Source of the DNA: Rhodospirillales bacterium
GTDB lineage: Bacteria; Pseudomonadota; Alphaproteobacteria; Rhodospirillales; Magnetospirillaceae
Direction: 5' to 3'
Length of the DNA stretch: 64,000 nt
Assembly (NCBI GenBank): GCA_019455065.1
Contig: JACFNC010000004.1
Location: 62,001-126,000 of the forward strand
The notes under the pieces were generated by a model, which saw only the letters and a list, made by a program, of their open reading frames with translations, did no database searches and had not been told where the DNA came from. Positions 52,905-62,884 of this stretch are shown in pieces (the first letter of the stretch is position 1; the number at the start of each line of letters is the position of its first letter). Both the position numbers and the translations under genes were made by a program.

Positions 52905-53327
52905 TCATACGTCCACCACGCACTCGGCCGTCCACCAGCCGCCGGTGTCCTGAACGACCCGCAGAGCCGTATAGGTGGCGCCCTTGACTTCCGCCGCCGG
53001 CTGATGCCGCGCCACGTCGACCGGCTCGCCCCAGGCCGTGGCGTTCAGCCGGCCGGCGTCAATGCTCACCACGTAACGGCCGAACAGCATGCGCCGGGTC
53101 GCCATCTCGTAGACGAGCGCGTTCAGCCATTCGATGAGCAGCAGTTCCGGATCTTCGGCCTCGCATTCGAGCGCGACGGCGCTCGCCGTGCGGACGCCCG
53201 CCGGGTCGGTGACGACCGCCGTCATCGCGACGGCGACCTGCTCGAACGCCGCCGCCAGCGTCGGCCCGCGGCCGCGCAGGCCGACATCCGCTTCATGGGG
53301 GAAATGCTCCCAGGTGGCGCCCGTCAT
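52905..53327 (-). CDS. Archease (RtcB activator)
   Basis: A 140-residue archease. The N-terminal FPHEADVGLRGRGPTLAAAF carries the metal-site Asp14, LLIEWLNALVYE is the central helix, and the protein ends in Asp-Val as in the family (D139). Archease speeds RtcB guanylylation and turnover. It immediately precedes rtcB, giving a complete RNA repair pair. Confidence 0.93.
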   Translation of the reverse strand: MTGATWEHFPHEADVGLRGRGPTLAAAFEQVAVAMTAVVTDPAGVRTASAVALECEAEDPELLLIEWLNALVYEMATRRMLFGRYVVSIDAGRLNATAWGEPVDVARHQPAAEVKGATYTALRVVQDTGGWWTAECVVDV

Positions 53328-53376
53328 GTCGTTCTCAGAGATGGTATTCTTCCGGGATGCCGCAACCCGTGTCCGC

Positions 53377-53943
53377 TCAGCCTGCGGGCACCGGCCTCGC
53401 TTCCTTCAGGGCGCCGAGAAAGCGCTCGACCGCATTGGCCAGGGGCCCTGAGTTGTCGATCACGGTGACGTCGTCGCCCTCCGGCGGCGGAACGGCGGCG
53501 CCACGCAGGCGCTCGGCGATCTCGGCGGCGCTCTCGCGGCCGCGGCGCCGCAAACGCTCCGCCAGCACCTCCGGGGGGGCGTGGATCACCAGCACACGCA
53601 CCGGGGAATGGCGGCGTCGTGCAGTGTCGATGACGGTACGCGAGACGTTGACGATCACGGACCTGCCCTCTGCCAGGCTCTCCTCGATCGAACTCGGCAC
53701 GCCGTACGCCAGGCCGTGCGCCTCCCAGGTTAGTGCGAAGTCGCCGCGCGCGTCCATCGCGCGAAACGCCTCGGGAGAGACGGGAACATAGTCCTCGCCC
53801 GCGGCGGCGCCGGGGCGGGTCACGTAGCGGCGCGGGAAGGCGAAGGCCGAATCGCCGCCCAAGGCCTGCCGGGCGGCCTCGATGATGCTGTCCTTGCCGG
53901 ACCCGCTGGCGCCGGTGACCAGAAAAAGCGTGCCTCGCGTCAT
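53377..53943 (-). CDS. phnN: PhnN-like ribose 1,5-bisphosphate phosphokinase
   Basis: A 188-residue P-loop kinase of the guanylate-kinase-like PhnN family. GASGSGKDS at 11-19, RRYVTRP, and FALTWEAHGLAYGVP are family marks. PhnN makes PRPP from ribose 1,5-bisphosphate. ATG 53943 is chosen; the longer in-frame extension overlaps the flavodoxin gene. No other phn gene is near; instead it precedes archease-rtcB on the same strand. Confidence 0.85.
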   Translation of the reverse strand: MTRGTLFLVTGASGSGKDSIIEAARQALGGDSAFAFPRRYVTRPGAAAGEDYVPVSPEAFRAMDARGDFALTWEAHGLAYGVPSSIEESLAEGRSVIVNVSRTVIDTARRRHSPVRVLVIHAPPEVLAERLRRRGRESAAEIAERLRGAAVPPPEGDDVTVIDNSGPLANAVERFLGALKEARPVPAG

Positions 53944-53987
53944 CCGGCGATCATGCAGCGGCTGGGTTGGGTCGGCAACCGTGCAAC

Positions 53988-54533
53988 CTATCGGCCCGGT
54001 CCGGCACCGGCCAGGAAATCGTCCACGAAGCCGTCCAGGGCCAGCCAGTCGGTGAACTCGTAGTCCTGGCTCGTGTCGGACGGCGTGCCCTTCTCGCGGG
54101 CGATGCGCCGCATGATCCAGCGCTTGAAGAAATCGTACTGGCTGAAGCGAAAGGCTCCGGCCGCGAGATGGATGGCCGTCGGCCGCCAGCCGGTGCCGGC
54201 CAGGAAATGCTCGGCGCATTCGCGCGCATCCTGGCGGTCATGCTCGTCGCCGGCAGCGCTGAGGCTGACCGAGACGAGTGCCGACGGCCGGTTTTCCAGT
54301 GCGGCGCGGTGCGTGCGCACGAAGTGGTCGATCGAGGACTGATGGCGGCCGATATGAACCGATCCGGCCACGATCACCGCCGAAAAGGCCGCCGGCTCGA
54401 TATCGCCGGGCAGGGCGGTGGCGTCGTGCAGGGCGACCTCGTGGCCGGTGTCGCGCGCCCGCTGGGCCATGCGCTCGGCGATCTTGCGGGTCTGCCCCTC
54501 GGTCGTGCCATAGACGATCAGCAGCTTCGCCAT
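53988..54533 (-). CDS. Flavodoxin-domain protein, HemG-like
   Basis: A 181-residue flavodoxin. YGTTEGQTRKIAERM is the FMN phosphate loop, and AGSVHIGRHQSSIDHFV the second FMN loop. The long insertion and FSQYDFFKRWIMRRIAREKG resemble HemG, the menaquinone-dependent protoporphyrinogen oxidase. It could instead be a generic flavodoxin reductase partner. It is 44 bases before phnN. Confidence 0.78.
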   Translation of the reverse strand: MAKLLIVYGTTEGQTRKIAERMAQRARDTGHEVALHDATALPGDIEPAAFSAVIVAGSVHIGRHQSSIDHFVRTHRAALENRPSALVSVSLSAAGDEHDRQDARECAEHFLAGTGWRPTAIHLAAGAFRFSQYDFFKRWIMRRIAREKGTPSDTSQDYEFTDWLALDGFVDDFLAGAGPGR

Positions 54534-54556
54534 GCGCGTCTCCCGCGCTCAGGGTT

Positions 54557-55090
54557 TCACTTCTTGGGGCGGAACGCCTTGCACACCTCGGGATCGGTCT
54601 CGAGATAGGGGCCGTCGATCAGGTCGATGCAGTAGGGGATCGCCGGAAACACCGCCTGCAGGCAGTCGGCGATGGCAGAGGGCTTGCCGGGCAGGTTGAC
54701 GATCAGGCTGCGGCCGCGGATGCCCGCCGTCTGGCGCGACAGGATGGCGGTCGGCACGAACTTCAGGCTGACCGTGCGCATCAGTTCGCCGAAACCCGGC
54801 ATCATCTTGTCGCAGACGGCCTCGGTCGCCTCCGGGGTGACGTCGCGCAGGGCCGGACCGGTGCCCCCGGTGGTGACCACCAGCGGACACCCCTCGACGT
54901 CGCACAGTTCCTTCAGGGCGGCTTCGATGACCGGCTGTTCGTCGGGGATGACGCGCGCGACCGGCCGCCACGGCGTGGTCAGGATGCGCCCCAGTTCCGC
55001 GCGGATCGCCGGTCCGCCAAGGTCCTCGTAGATGCCCCGGCTGGCGCGGTCCGAAACGGTGACGATGCCGATGGGTACTTCTTCAGCCAC
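54557..55090 (-). CDS. mogA: Molybdopterin adenylyltransferase
   Basis: A 177-residue MogA/MoaB-fold protein. IGIVTVSDRASRGIYEDLGG, VVTTGGTGPALRDVTPEAT and VNLPGKPSAI are the motif set. It adenylates molybdopterin before Mo insertion. It is first of the minus-strand group mogA-flavodoxin-phnN-archease-rtcB. Confidence 0.93.
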   Translation of the reverse strand: MAEEVPIGIVTVSDRASRGIYEDLGGPAIRAELGRILTTPWRPVARVIPDEQPVIEAALKELCDVEGCPLVVTTGGTGPALRDVTPEATEAVCDKMMPGFGELMRTVSLKFVPTAILSRQTAGIRGRSLIVNLPGKPSAIADCLQAVFPAIPYCIDLIDGPYLETDPEVCKAFRPKK

Positions 55091-55209
55091 GCTTGACCCT
55101 CCTGCCCGCTGGATGGACGGCCATTCTGGTCAGATGGGACCGGCATGGCAAGATGGCCAGACTGACGAAAAGCGCCGTTCGGGGAAGGAAAGCGGATGCC
55201 GAGGGCGGA

Positions 55210-55284
55210 TGGTGGGCGGTACTGGGATTGAACCAGTGACCCTTCGCGTGTGAAGCGAATGCTCTCCCGCTGAGCTAACCGCCC
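55210..55284 (-). tRNA. tRNA-Val (anticodon CAC)
   Basis: 75 nucleotides on the minus strand: acceptor GGGCGGT with ACCGCCC, A discriminator and encoded CCA. The anticodon stem-loop is TTCGC-TTCACAC-GCGAA (CAC), and the T-arm contains GGTTCAATCCC. It is preceded by a near-consensus promoter. Confidence 0.96.
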
Positions 55285-55305
55285 GCACCCTCCGAGAAGG
55301 CGGCT

Positions 55306-55335
55306 TTTATAGGGTGCCCGCGGGACGCCTGTCAA
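55306..55335 (-). promoter_or_regulatory. tRNA-Val promoter
   Basis: Minus strand: TTGACA (55330-55335), an 18-base spacer, TATAAA (55306-55311), 22 bases from the tRNA 5' end. It is the closest match to the sigma-70 consensus seen in the window. Confidence 0.75.
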
Positions 55336-55352
55336 GGCGCAGCCGCGGGCAC

Positions 55353-57185
55353 TCAATCGGCGTCGAAAGCCGTTGCGTGGGCGTGCCTGAGGGAGGGGGG
55401 CTGCGCCGCCTTGTCGAGAAAGCAGTTGCCTACGACGAGGGCATCGAGGTCGGTGCCCATGAAGCAGCGGAAGGCCTCCTCCGGCGTACAGACGACCGGT
55501 TCGCCCCGGACGTTGAAACTCGTGTTGACCAGCACCGGACAGCCGGTCAGAGCCTTGAAGCGGATGAGCAGAGCGTGAAATCGTGGGTTCGTTTCGGCAT
55601 GCACGGTCTGGACGCGAGCCGAGCAGTCGACATGGGTGACCGCCGGTATCGTGGACCGCGCCACCGCCAGCGCCGACAGCCCTTTGAGCGACCGCTCCTC
55701 GAGGGACAGGCGCTGCCGATGCCCGTGGTGCACCTGGGCAACCAGCAGCATGTAGGGGCTGTCCACATCGAGTTCGAACCAGTCGGCCAAGTCCTCCCTC
55801 AGGACGGCCGGGGCGAATGGGCGGAAATTTTCCCGTTGCTTGATCTTTTCGTTCAAGACGCGCTGCATTGCGGGCGATCGCGGGTCGGCGAGGATCGAGC
55901 GGGCGCCAAGCGCGCGCGGGCCGAACTCCATCCGTCCCTGCACCCAGCCCACGACCTTGCCTGCAGCCAGGGCGGAGGCCGTCGCCTCGGTTATCGCATC
56001 ATCGCCCGCGACGTCGAAATGCGCCCCCACGGCTCTCAAACGCCGTTCGATCTCGGGCTGTCCGAAAGCCGGACCGAGATAGGCGCCCGACATGGCATCC
56101 GAACGGCCGTCTGGGGTGCGCGCCCCCCGGCCGTACTGGTGGTAGCCGATCAGCGCCGCCCCCAGAGCGCCGCCGGCATCGCCCGCCGCCGGCTGGATCC
56201 AGATGTCGGCGAACCGGCCGTCCCGCAACACCCGCCCGTTGGCCACGCAGTTGAGCGCCACTCCTCCGGCCAGGCAAAGGTTCCGCATGCCCGTCTCGGC
56301 GGCGATTGAGCGGGTCAGCCGCAGTACGACCTCTTCGGTCACTGCCTGGATCGAGGCGGCCACGTCCATATGGAATTGACCCAGCGGCCCGTCGGGCCGG
56401 CGCACCGGTTGTCCGAACAGTTCTTCGAACCGCCGGTTCGTCATCGTAAGGCCCGTGCAATAGTCGAAATACCGCATGTCGAGACGGAAGCTGCCGTCAG
56501 GCTTGAGATCCATCAGCCGGTCGAGGATCAAGGGCGCGTAGCGGGGCTCGCCGTAGGGCGCCAGTCCCATGACCTTGTATTCGCCCCCGTTGACCTTGAA
56601 CCCCGTGTAATGCGTGAAACTCGAGTAGAGCAGGCCCAGCGAGTGCGGAAAGTGCAGCTCCTTGATGATTTCTAATCTGGTGTCGTGGCCCAAGGCGACC
56701 GAGGTTGTGGCCCATTCGCCGACCCCGTCCATCGTCAGAACCGCCGCCTCTCGGAAGGGTGACGGGAAGAAGGCCGAAGCCGCGTGCGAGAAATGGTGTT
56801 CCGCAAACAGCAGGCGGCCGGTTTCGAATCCCTCGTCGATCACCTTGAGTTCGCGACCAAGAAGGTCCTTCTGGAAAAGCTTCTCCCTGATCCAGGCCGG
56901 CATCGCCTTGCAGAACGAGGAAAGGCCCCTGGGGGCGAACGCAAGATAGGTCTCCAGAAGCCGCTCGAACTTGAGAAAAGGCTTGTCGTAGAAAACCACC
57001 CGGTCGACCTCGGCCAGCGTGCAGCGGGCCTCGCGAAGACAATACGCGATGGCTTCCGTCGGAAAGCCGGGGTCGTGCTTGCGCCGCGAGAACCGTTCCT
57101 GCTGCGCGGCGGCGATGATCCTTCCGTCTTCGACCAGGGCCGCGGCACTGTCGTGGTAGAAGGCCGAAACGCCCAGGACGCGCAT
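55353..57185 (-). CDS. NodU/CmcH-type carbamoyltransferase
   Basis: A 610-residue enzyme. The N-terminal Kae1-like domain has SAFYHDSAAALVEDG, HHFSHAASAFFPS and LCLAGGVALNCVANG for metal and nucleotide binding. The C-terminal NodU domain ends with CPVLVNTSFNVRGEPVVCTP. It carbamoylates a hydroxyl group of a sugar or secondary metabolite using carbamoyl phosphate and ATP. It is followed upstream by DUF5989 and SxtJ genes on the same strand, a recurrent trio in polysaccharide loci. Confidence 0.92.
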   Translation of the reverse strand: MRVLGVSAFYHDSAAALVEDGRIIAAAQQERFSRRKHDPGFPTEAIAYCLREARCTLAEVDRVVFYDKPFLKFERLLETYLAFAPRGLSSFCKAMPAWIREKLFQKDLLGRELKVIDEGFETGRLLFAEHHFSHAASAFFPSPFREAAVLTMDGVGEWATTSVALGHDTRLEIIKELHFPHSLGLLYSSFTHYTGFKVNGGEYKVMGLAPYGEPRYAPLILDRLMDLKPDGSFRLDMRYFDYCTGLTMTNRRFEELFGQPVRRPDGPLGQFHMDVAASIQAVTEEVVLRLTRSIAAETGMRNLCLAGGVALNCVANGRVLRDGRFADIWIQPAAGDAGGALGAALIGYHQYGRGARTPDGRSDAMSGAYLGPAFGQPEIERRLRAVGAHFDVAGDDAITEATASALAAGKVVGWVQGRMEFGPRALGARSILADPRSPAMQRVLNEKIKQRENFRPFAPAVLREDLADWFELDVDSPYMLLVAQVHHGHRQRLSLEERSLKGLSALAVARSTIPAVTHVDCSARVQTVHAETNPRFHALLIRFKALTGCPVLVNTSFNVRGEPVVCTPEEAFRCFMGTDLDALVVGNCFLDKAAQPPSLRHAHATAFDAD

Positions 57186-57194
57186 GAGCGGCGC

Positions 57195-57344
57195 CTAGAA
57201 CAGGGTGTAGATGAAGGGGCCGACGGCCGATCCCTGGGCCAGCGCGACGAGGCCGCCGAACAGCACCAGGGTCAGCATGATGGGCAGAAGCCAGTATTTC
57301 TTCCGCACTCTCATGAACGCCCAGAACTCGACAAGGAAAGACAT
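57195..57344 (-). CDS. DUF5989 small membrane protein
   Basis: A 49-residue protein. MSFLVEFWAFMRVRKKYWLL is followed by a single membrane helix (PIMLTLVLFGGLVALAQG) and ends in VGPFIYTLF. This matches the DUF5989 family usually found between SxtJ and carbamoyltransferase genes. It lies nine bases before the carbamoyltransferase and seven after sxtJ. Function unknown; probably a membrane partner of one of them. Confidence 0.88.
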   Translation of the reverse strand: MSFLVEFWAFMRVRKKYWLLPIMLTLVLFGGLVALAQGSAVGPFIYTLF

Positions 57345-57351
57345 CGCGACC

Positions 57352-57771
57352 TCAGAACTGCCGTTCGAGGCTTTCGGGAGATGGTCCTGGCGGCTGGCGG
57401 GGTATCCAATAACTGTCGACCCTGGGCTCGAACGCCAGTTGCAAAGGGGCCTTGCCCAGCAATCGCATGATGGCCCCCAACGGGGTCACCATCAGGAAAT
57501 ATATCGAGCCCAGGACAAGCGGCGAAGTCACCTTATGCAGGGCGTTTCCAAGGCGGGCCCAGGCCAGGTTGGCGCGGTGCAGGCTGCCCGGCGCTACGAG
57601 GGAGACGGCGAGCAGCAGGATGGCCAGCCCCAACGACCACCATCGCGGCGCCTCGCCGCCCAGCGCAGGCAGCGCGCCAATCAGGACAAAGACGCCGGTG
57701 AATACGAGGCCGAACGCGCGATCCGATCCTAATGGGTTCGGAACCGTGCTTGGTTTTTGTTCAATGGCCAT
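57352..57771 (-). CDS. SxtJ-family membrane protein
   Basis: A 139-residue protein with two hydrophobic stretches near residues 20-60 and a third around 85-105 (VLGSIYFLMVTPLGAIMRL), ending in a polar tail with DSYWIPRQPP. This is the pattern of the SxtJ family, named from the saxitoxin cluster but common in polysaccharide loci beside carbamoyltransferases. Role unknown. It is divergent from the sugar transferase at 57954. Confidence 0.85.
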   Translation of the reverse strand: MAIEQKPSTVPNPLGSDRAFGLVFTGVFVLIGALPALGGEAPRWWSLGLAILLLAVSLVAPGSLHRANLAWARLGNALHKVTSPLVLGSIYFLMVTPLGAIMRLLGKAPLQLAFEPRVDSYWIPRQPPGPSPESLERQF

Positions 57772-57953
57772 GGGAATCCTGAAAAATCGCCGGCAAAGCG
57801 AAGTCTAGAAGTCTCATCGCCCCAGGGTCAACGTCTTCTCCCGCGACTGCGCCTATGGCGGCGCCTGCTCTATTCGCTTGATCGCAACCATTCAAGGGAT
57901 AATCTTGCGTCCCGTTGCCCGCATTCCAGCATTGACGGGCGCCAATATCCTCG

Positions 57954-58706
57954 ATGGTTCCCATGCTCAAGCGACTTGTCGATATACTTCTTTCCGCGTT
58001 CGGGCTTGTTGTCACGGCGCCCATTACGGTGCCGACAATGGTTGCCATCTGGCTCCAGGATTACCACTCGCCGTTCTACATCGCCCCCCGTGTCGGCGCT
58101 GGCGGCGCCATGTTCCGAATGGTGAAACTGCGCTCGATGGTGGTCAACGCCGACAAGAGCGGCGTCGATTCGACCGGCGGCAAGGATCCTCGGATCACGG
58201 CCGTGGGGCGTTTCGTGCGGCGCTATAAACTCGACGAATTGTCGCAGCTTTGGAACGTCCTGATGGGCGACATGAGCCTGGTTGGGCCGCGCCCGAACGT
58301 CAAGCGCGAGACCGACCTCTATACGGCCGAGGAACAGAGCCTGCTGTCCGTCAGGCCGGGGATTACGGATATCTCTTCGATCGTGTTCTCGGATGAAGGC
58401 GACATCCTCAAGGACGAGCCGGACCCCGACCTCGCCTACAACCAGCTCATCCGGCCGTGGAAGAGCCGGCTCGGGCTTGTCTATATCGACAATCAGTCAC
58501 TGGGGCTGGACTTGCGGCTGATCCTACTTACGGTCGTCGCCATCCTGAGCCGCGACCGCGCTTTGCAGGGGGTGAACCGCATCCTCGTGGATCTTGCGGC
58601 GCCGGAGGATCTCGTCCGGGTCGCCCTGCGGCGCGACCGGCTGGTCCCCCACCCGCCCCCCGGCGCATCGGAAATCGTCACCGCGCGTACCGCTGTTCCG
58701 GCATAG
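57954..58706 (+). CDS. Polyprenyl-phosphate sugar-1-phosphate transferase (monotopic PGT)
   Basis: A 250-residue bacterial sugar transferase. An N-terminal re-entrant membrane helix (KRLVDILLSAFGLVVTAP) is followed by FYIAPRVGAGGAMFRMVKLRSM, the DE-type catalytic region KLDELSQLWNVL and MSLVGPRP. It starts polysaccharide or glycan synthesis by loading a sugar phosphate on a lipid carrier. The C-terminal 60 residues (after LQGVNRILVDL) extend beyond the minimal domain. ATG 57954 or 57963 may be used. Confidence 0.9.
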   Translation: MVPMLKRLVDILLSAFGLVVTAPITVPTMVAIWLQDYHSPFYIAPRVGAGGAMFRMVKLRSMVVNADKSGVDSTGGKDPRITAVGRFVRRYKLDELSQLWNVLMGDMSLVGPRPNVKRETDLYTAEEQSLLSVRPGITDISSIVFSDEGDILKDEPDPDLAYNQLIRPWKSRLGLVYIDNQSLGLDLRLILLTVVAILSRDRALQGVNRILVDLAAPEDLVRVALRRDRLVPHPPPGASEIVTARTAVPA

Positions 58707-58773
58707 ATCAGGACGCGGCGGGCGGAGGCTGGCCGTCTCACTAAAAGGGTGGCAGTCGAACGACGGCAAACGG

Positions 58774-60012
58774 CTAAGGCGCGTGGGCGGGCTGTGCAGC
58801 GGGCACTTGATCCGCTGAGGGGGCTAGAAAACTCCTCCACCAGGGTTGGAGGAGAAGGGCTTCGGCCATCACTTTGTGCCCCCGCGGCTTAAGATGACCA
58901 TCCCTATTCCAATACAGGGCGGTGCCGCCGGCCGCCGTCACGGCCGCCGTCAGGTCTGCGACCGGCAACCCGAGTTCGTCCGCGATTTCGGTCGCGGCCG
59001 GAGTGAAGGGGTTTTCGGGAAGGTCTAGGGACCACTTCGACGGAATGAGCATCACTGCCACCCGACAATGCGCCTGATCGCATATCTGGCGGATCGCCGA
59101 CAGCTCCGTCCGGGTTGCTTCGATTTCGCGTGGTGTCAGTTCGGGGAATCCCGAGCCTGATGGCTCTTGGTCGAGATTCACCAGCGCTCCGAACGCTTCC
59201 CTCGCGACCGGTATGGCGGCGGTAAGACTTCGCAACACCGGCTTGATGGCATCGACAAGCACGGCATAGGCAAGCAGATTGTCGTTCAGGGCGGCCTTGA
59301 ACCTATCCGCAGGAGACGTCGGAGCCGAAGGCGAACACTGGTCTCGTATTATTTGGCGCGCCCGATGCAGATTTATGCTGCCTGCTCGAAAGCGGCGCGA
59401 CACGTCCGCCACGATCTCAGGGTCGACCATCCGGGGCGTATTAGGGCAGTACTTGTCGACCAAGTGCCCTTCAACAACATAATATTTATCGACATGTTGA
59501 ATATTATTGAAGAAATCGTTTTCGAAGAATGCAATAATTACGTGGGTCGGCATCAATATCGGAAGCAGTTCCCTTAGGGCGGCGCGCTGGTTGTTGGTTC
59601 CCCAGCCGTTTACTGAAATGTTCCAGACCCGCGCGTGTGGCAGGCGCGCTTCAAGTTGGTGCGAGAACACTTGGCCATCAGGAATCGAAAATCCGGCCAT
59701 GAAGGAATCGCCCAGAATCACGATGCGCGGCCCCTCCGGGCCACCTTTCGATGCTTCGCGCAAGGGGCGGCGGAAACCAAGTTGATCCGTCGTCATATCG
59801 TTGATGAACTCGGCATGCGAGACGCGAAAGCCCTGGCTGGGCAAATAGGAATATCCCCAAACCGGATTCGTCCGGTAAATGCCGGGATGGTTAATCTGGT
59901 CTCCGAGTGGATCGGCCAGCCGCAGATAGGCTTCCAGGGCGCCGAGGGCAACGACGAAAGCCAGAACCACGCTCACGAATACCAGGCCGATGTTTGCGAG
60001 GGTGCGCACCAT
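58774..60012 (-). CDS. SGNH-hydrolase-like membrane-anchored protein
   Basis: A 412-residue protein with an N-terminal membrane anchor (about 9-28). The GDS block is LGDSFMAGFS with S103, block III is NGWGTNNQ, and the Asp-His pair lies in RDGHLKPRGH. Such proteins act on acyl groups of polysaccharides (AlgX or O-acetyltransferase partner type). It is placed between the sugar transferase and glmM, consistent with O-acetylation or deacetylation of the local polysaccharide. Confidence 0.75.
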   Translation of the reverse strand: MVRTLANIGLVFVSVVLAFVVALGALEAYLRLADPLGDQINHPGIYRTNPVWGYSYLPSQGFRVSHAEFINDMTTDQLGFRRPLREASKGGPEGPRIVILGDSFMAGFSIPDGQVFSHQLEARLPHARVWNISVNGWGTNNQRAALRELLPILMPTHVIIAFFENDFFNNIQHVDKYYVVEGHLVDKYCPNTPRMVDPEIVADVSRRFRAGSINLHRARQIIRDQCSPSAPTSPADRFKAALNDNLLAYAVLVDAIKPVLRSLTAAIPVAREAFGALVNLDQEPSGSGFPELTPREIEATRTELSAIRQICDQAHCRVAVMLIPSKWSLDLPENPFTPAATEIADELGLPVADLTAAVTAAGGTALYWNRDGHLKPRGHKVMAEALLLQPWWRSFLAPSADQVPAAQPAHAP

Positions 60013-60160
60013 GGGTGCGATTAGAAGGCCAAAGCTTTCGCCTCATTCGGGAAAAAGGCGAAAGTTGCCGCGAATCCTCGGTAAACCGACGTTATGTGGC
60101 CGCCGAGTGAGCATACGGTCTCGCAACGTTTTGAAGAATTGGGTTTCATAGCAGATTTCT

Positions 60161-61534
<1,374 letters not shown>

Positions 61535-61829
61535 TCCCTGACTCCGACTCCGCCCCGGCAGTTCCGTCTTTTCGCGGTCATAGCATGATGCCGGGGGCCT
61601 GCCAAGAACGCCCCGCCAAGTTAAATTCAGCCACCGAAAGCGGAAGCGCGCGCAAGAAGAGGCGACTCCTCGTTCAGGATCATCGGAAGTAGTGCGTTGG
61701 TGTTGGTGCGGTCGTCCGTCCCCCCACTTGTGTGGATGCGGAACCGATCATTTGGATTTGCGGGTCGCGGTTGCATCGGCAAAGTCTCTGGGCCATCCTG
61801 CGTGGACGCGAATATGGATGGGGACCGAC

Positions 61830-62834
61830 GTGGCAGATAGCAACACCGTCCTGGTGACCGGCGGCGCCGGCTATATCGGCAGCCATGCCGTCCTGGCTCT
61901 TCTCGAAGCCGGGCGGAAGCCGGTGGTGGTCGATGACCTGTCGACGGGGCGCCGCGAATTGGTGCCCGAGGGGGTGCCCCTGATCGTCGGCGACGTCGGC
62001 GACGGCGCGCTGATGCGCCGCGTACTGGCCGAATACCGTTGCGGCGCGGTCATGCATTTCGCCGGCTCGATCGTGGTCCCGGAGTCGGTCACCGACCCGC
62101 TGTCCTACTATCGCAACAACACCTGCGCCAGCCGCAGCCTGATCGAGGCCTGCGTCGCGGCGGGCGTGAGCCGGTTCATCTTCTCGTCGACCGCAGCAGT
62201 GTACGGCGAACCGGAGGCGGTGCCGGTGGCCGAAGAGGCGGCGTTGCGGCCCATCAGTCCCTATGGCACCTCGAAGCTCATGACCGAGTGGATGTTGCGT
62301 GATGTGGCGGCGACCGGTGCGCTGCGCTATGTCGCCTTGCGCTATTTCAACGTGGCTGGCGCCGACGCGCTGGGGCGTAGCGGCCAGGCCAGCCCCAAGG
62401 CGACCCATCTGATCAAGGTCGCGGCCGAGGCGGTGACCGGAAAGCGCGAGGCGGTGACGGTCTTCGGCGACGACTATCCCACGCCCGACGGAACGGGAAT
62501 CCGAGACTACATCCACGTCTGCGACCTTGCCGAGGCGCACGTCCTGGCTCTGTCCTATTTGGAGAGGGGGGCGCCCAGCGACGTCATGAATTGCGGCTAC
62601 GGGCACGGTTTTTCGGTCCGCCAGGTCTTGGACGCCATGATGGCCGTGGCCGATCGCCCGATCACCCTGCATATGGGGCCGCGGCGCGACGGCGATCCAG
62701 CCGAGCTCGTGTCGAACCCGGCGAAGATTCGCCGCGTCCTCGCTTGGACACCACGGCGCGATGATCTGCGGGAAATCGTGGCCAGCGCGCTCGCTTGGGA
62801 GCGACGTCTGCAAGACGCCCCCGGAGCCGCCTGA
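61830..62834 (+). CDS. galE: UDP-glucose 4-epimerase
   Basis: A 334-residue extended SDR. VLVTGGAGYIGSHAV binds NAD, FSSTAAVYGEP carries the catalytic Ser/Thr, and SPYGTSK the catalytic Tyr and Lys. RYFNVAGAD and GIRDYIHVCDLA are GalE marks. GTG 61830 has GGGGA five bases upstream and is preferred; ATG 61818 is the alternative. It interconverts UDP-Glc and UDP-Gal, or the N-acetyl forms, for surface glycans. Confidence 0.9.
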   Translation: MADSNTVLVTGGAGYIGSHAVLALLEAGRKPVVVDDLSTGRRELVPEGVPLIVGDVGDGALMRRVLAEYRCGAVMHFAGSIVVPESVTDPLSYYRNNTCASRSLIEACVAAGVSRFIFSSTAAVYGEPEAVPVAEEAALRPISPYGTSKLMTEWMLRDVAATGALRYVALRYFNVAGADALGRSGQASPKATHLIKVAAEAVTGKREAVTVFGDDYPTPDGTGIRDYIHVCDLAEAHVLALSYLERGAPSDVMNCGYGHGFSVRQVLDAMMAVADRPITLHMGPRRDGDPAELVSNPAKIRRVLAWTPRRDDLREIVASALAWERRLQDAPGAA

Positions 62835-62884
62835 AACCGGCGGAAGAATTTTGCGATCAGTGGCCGCTCTGCTATAGGGAGCGC

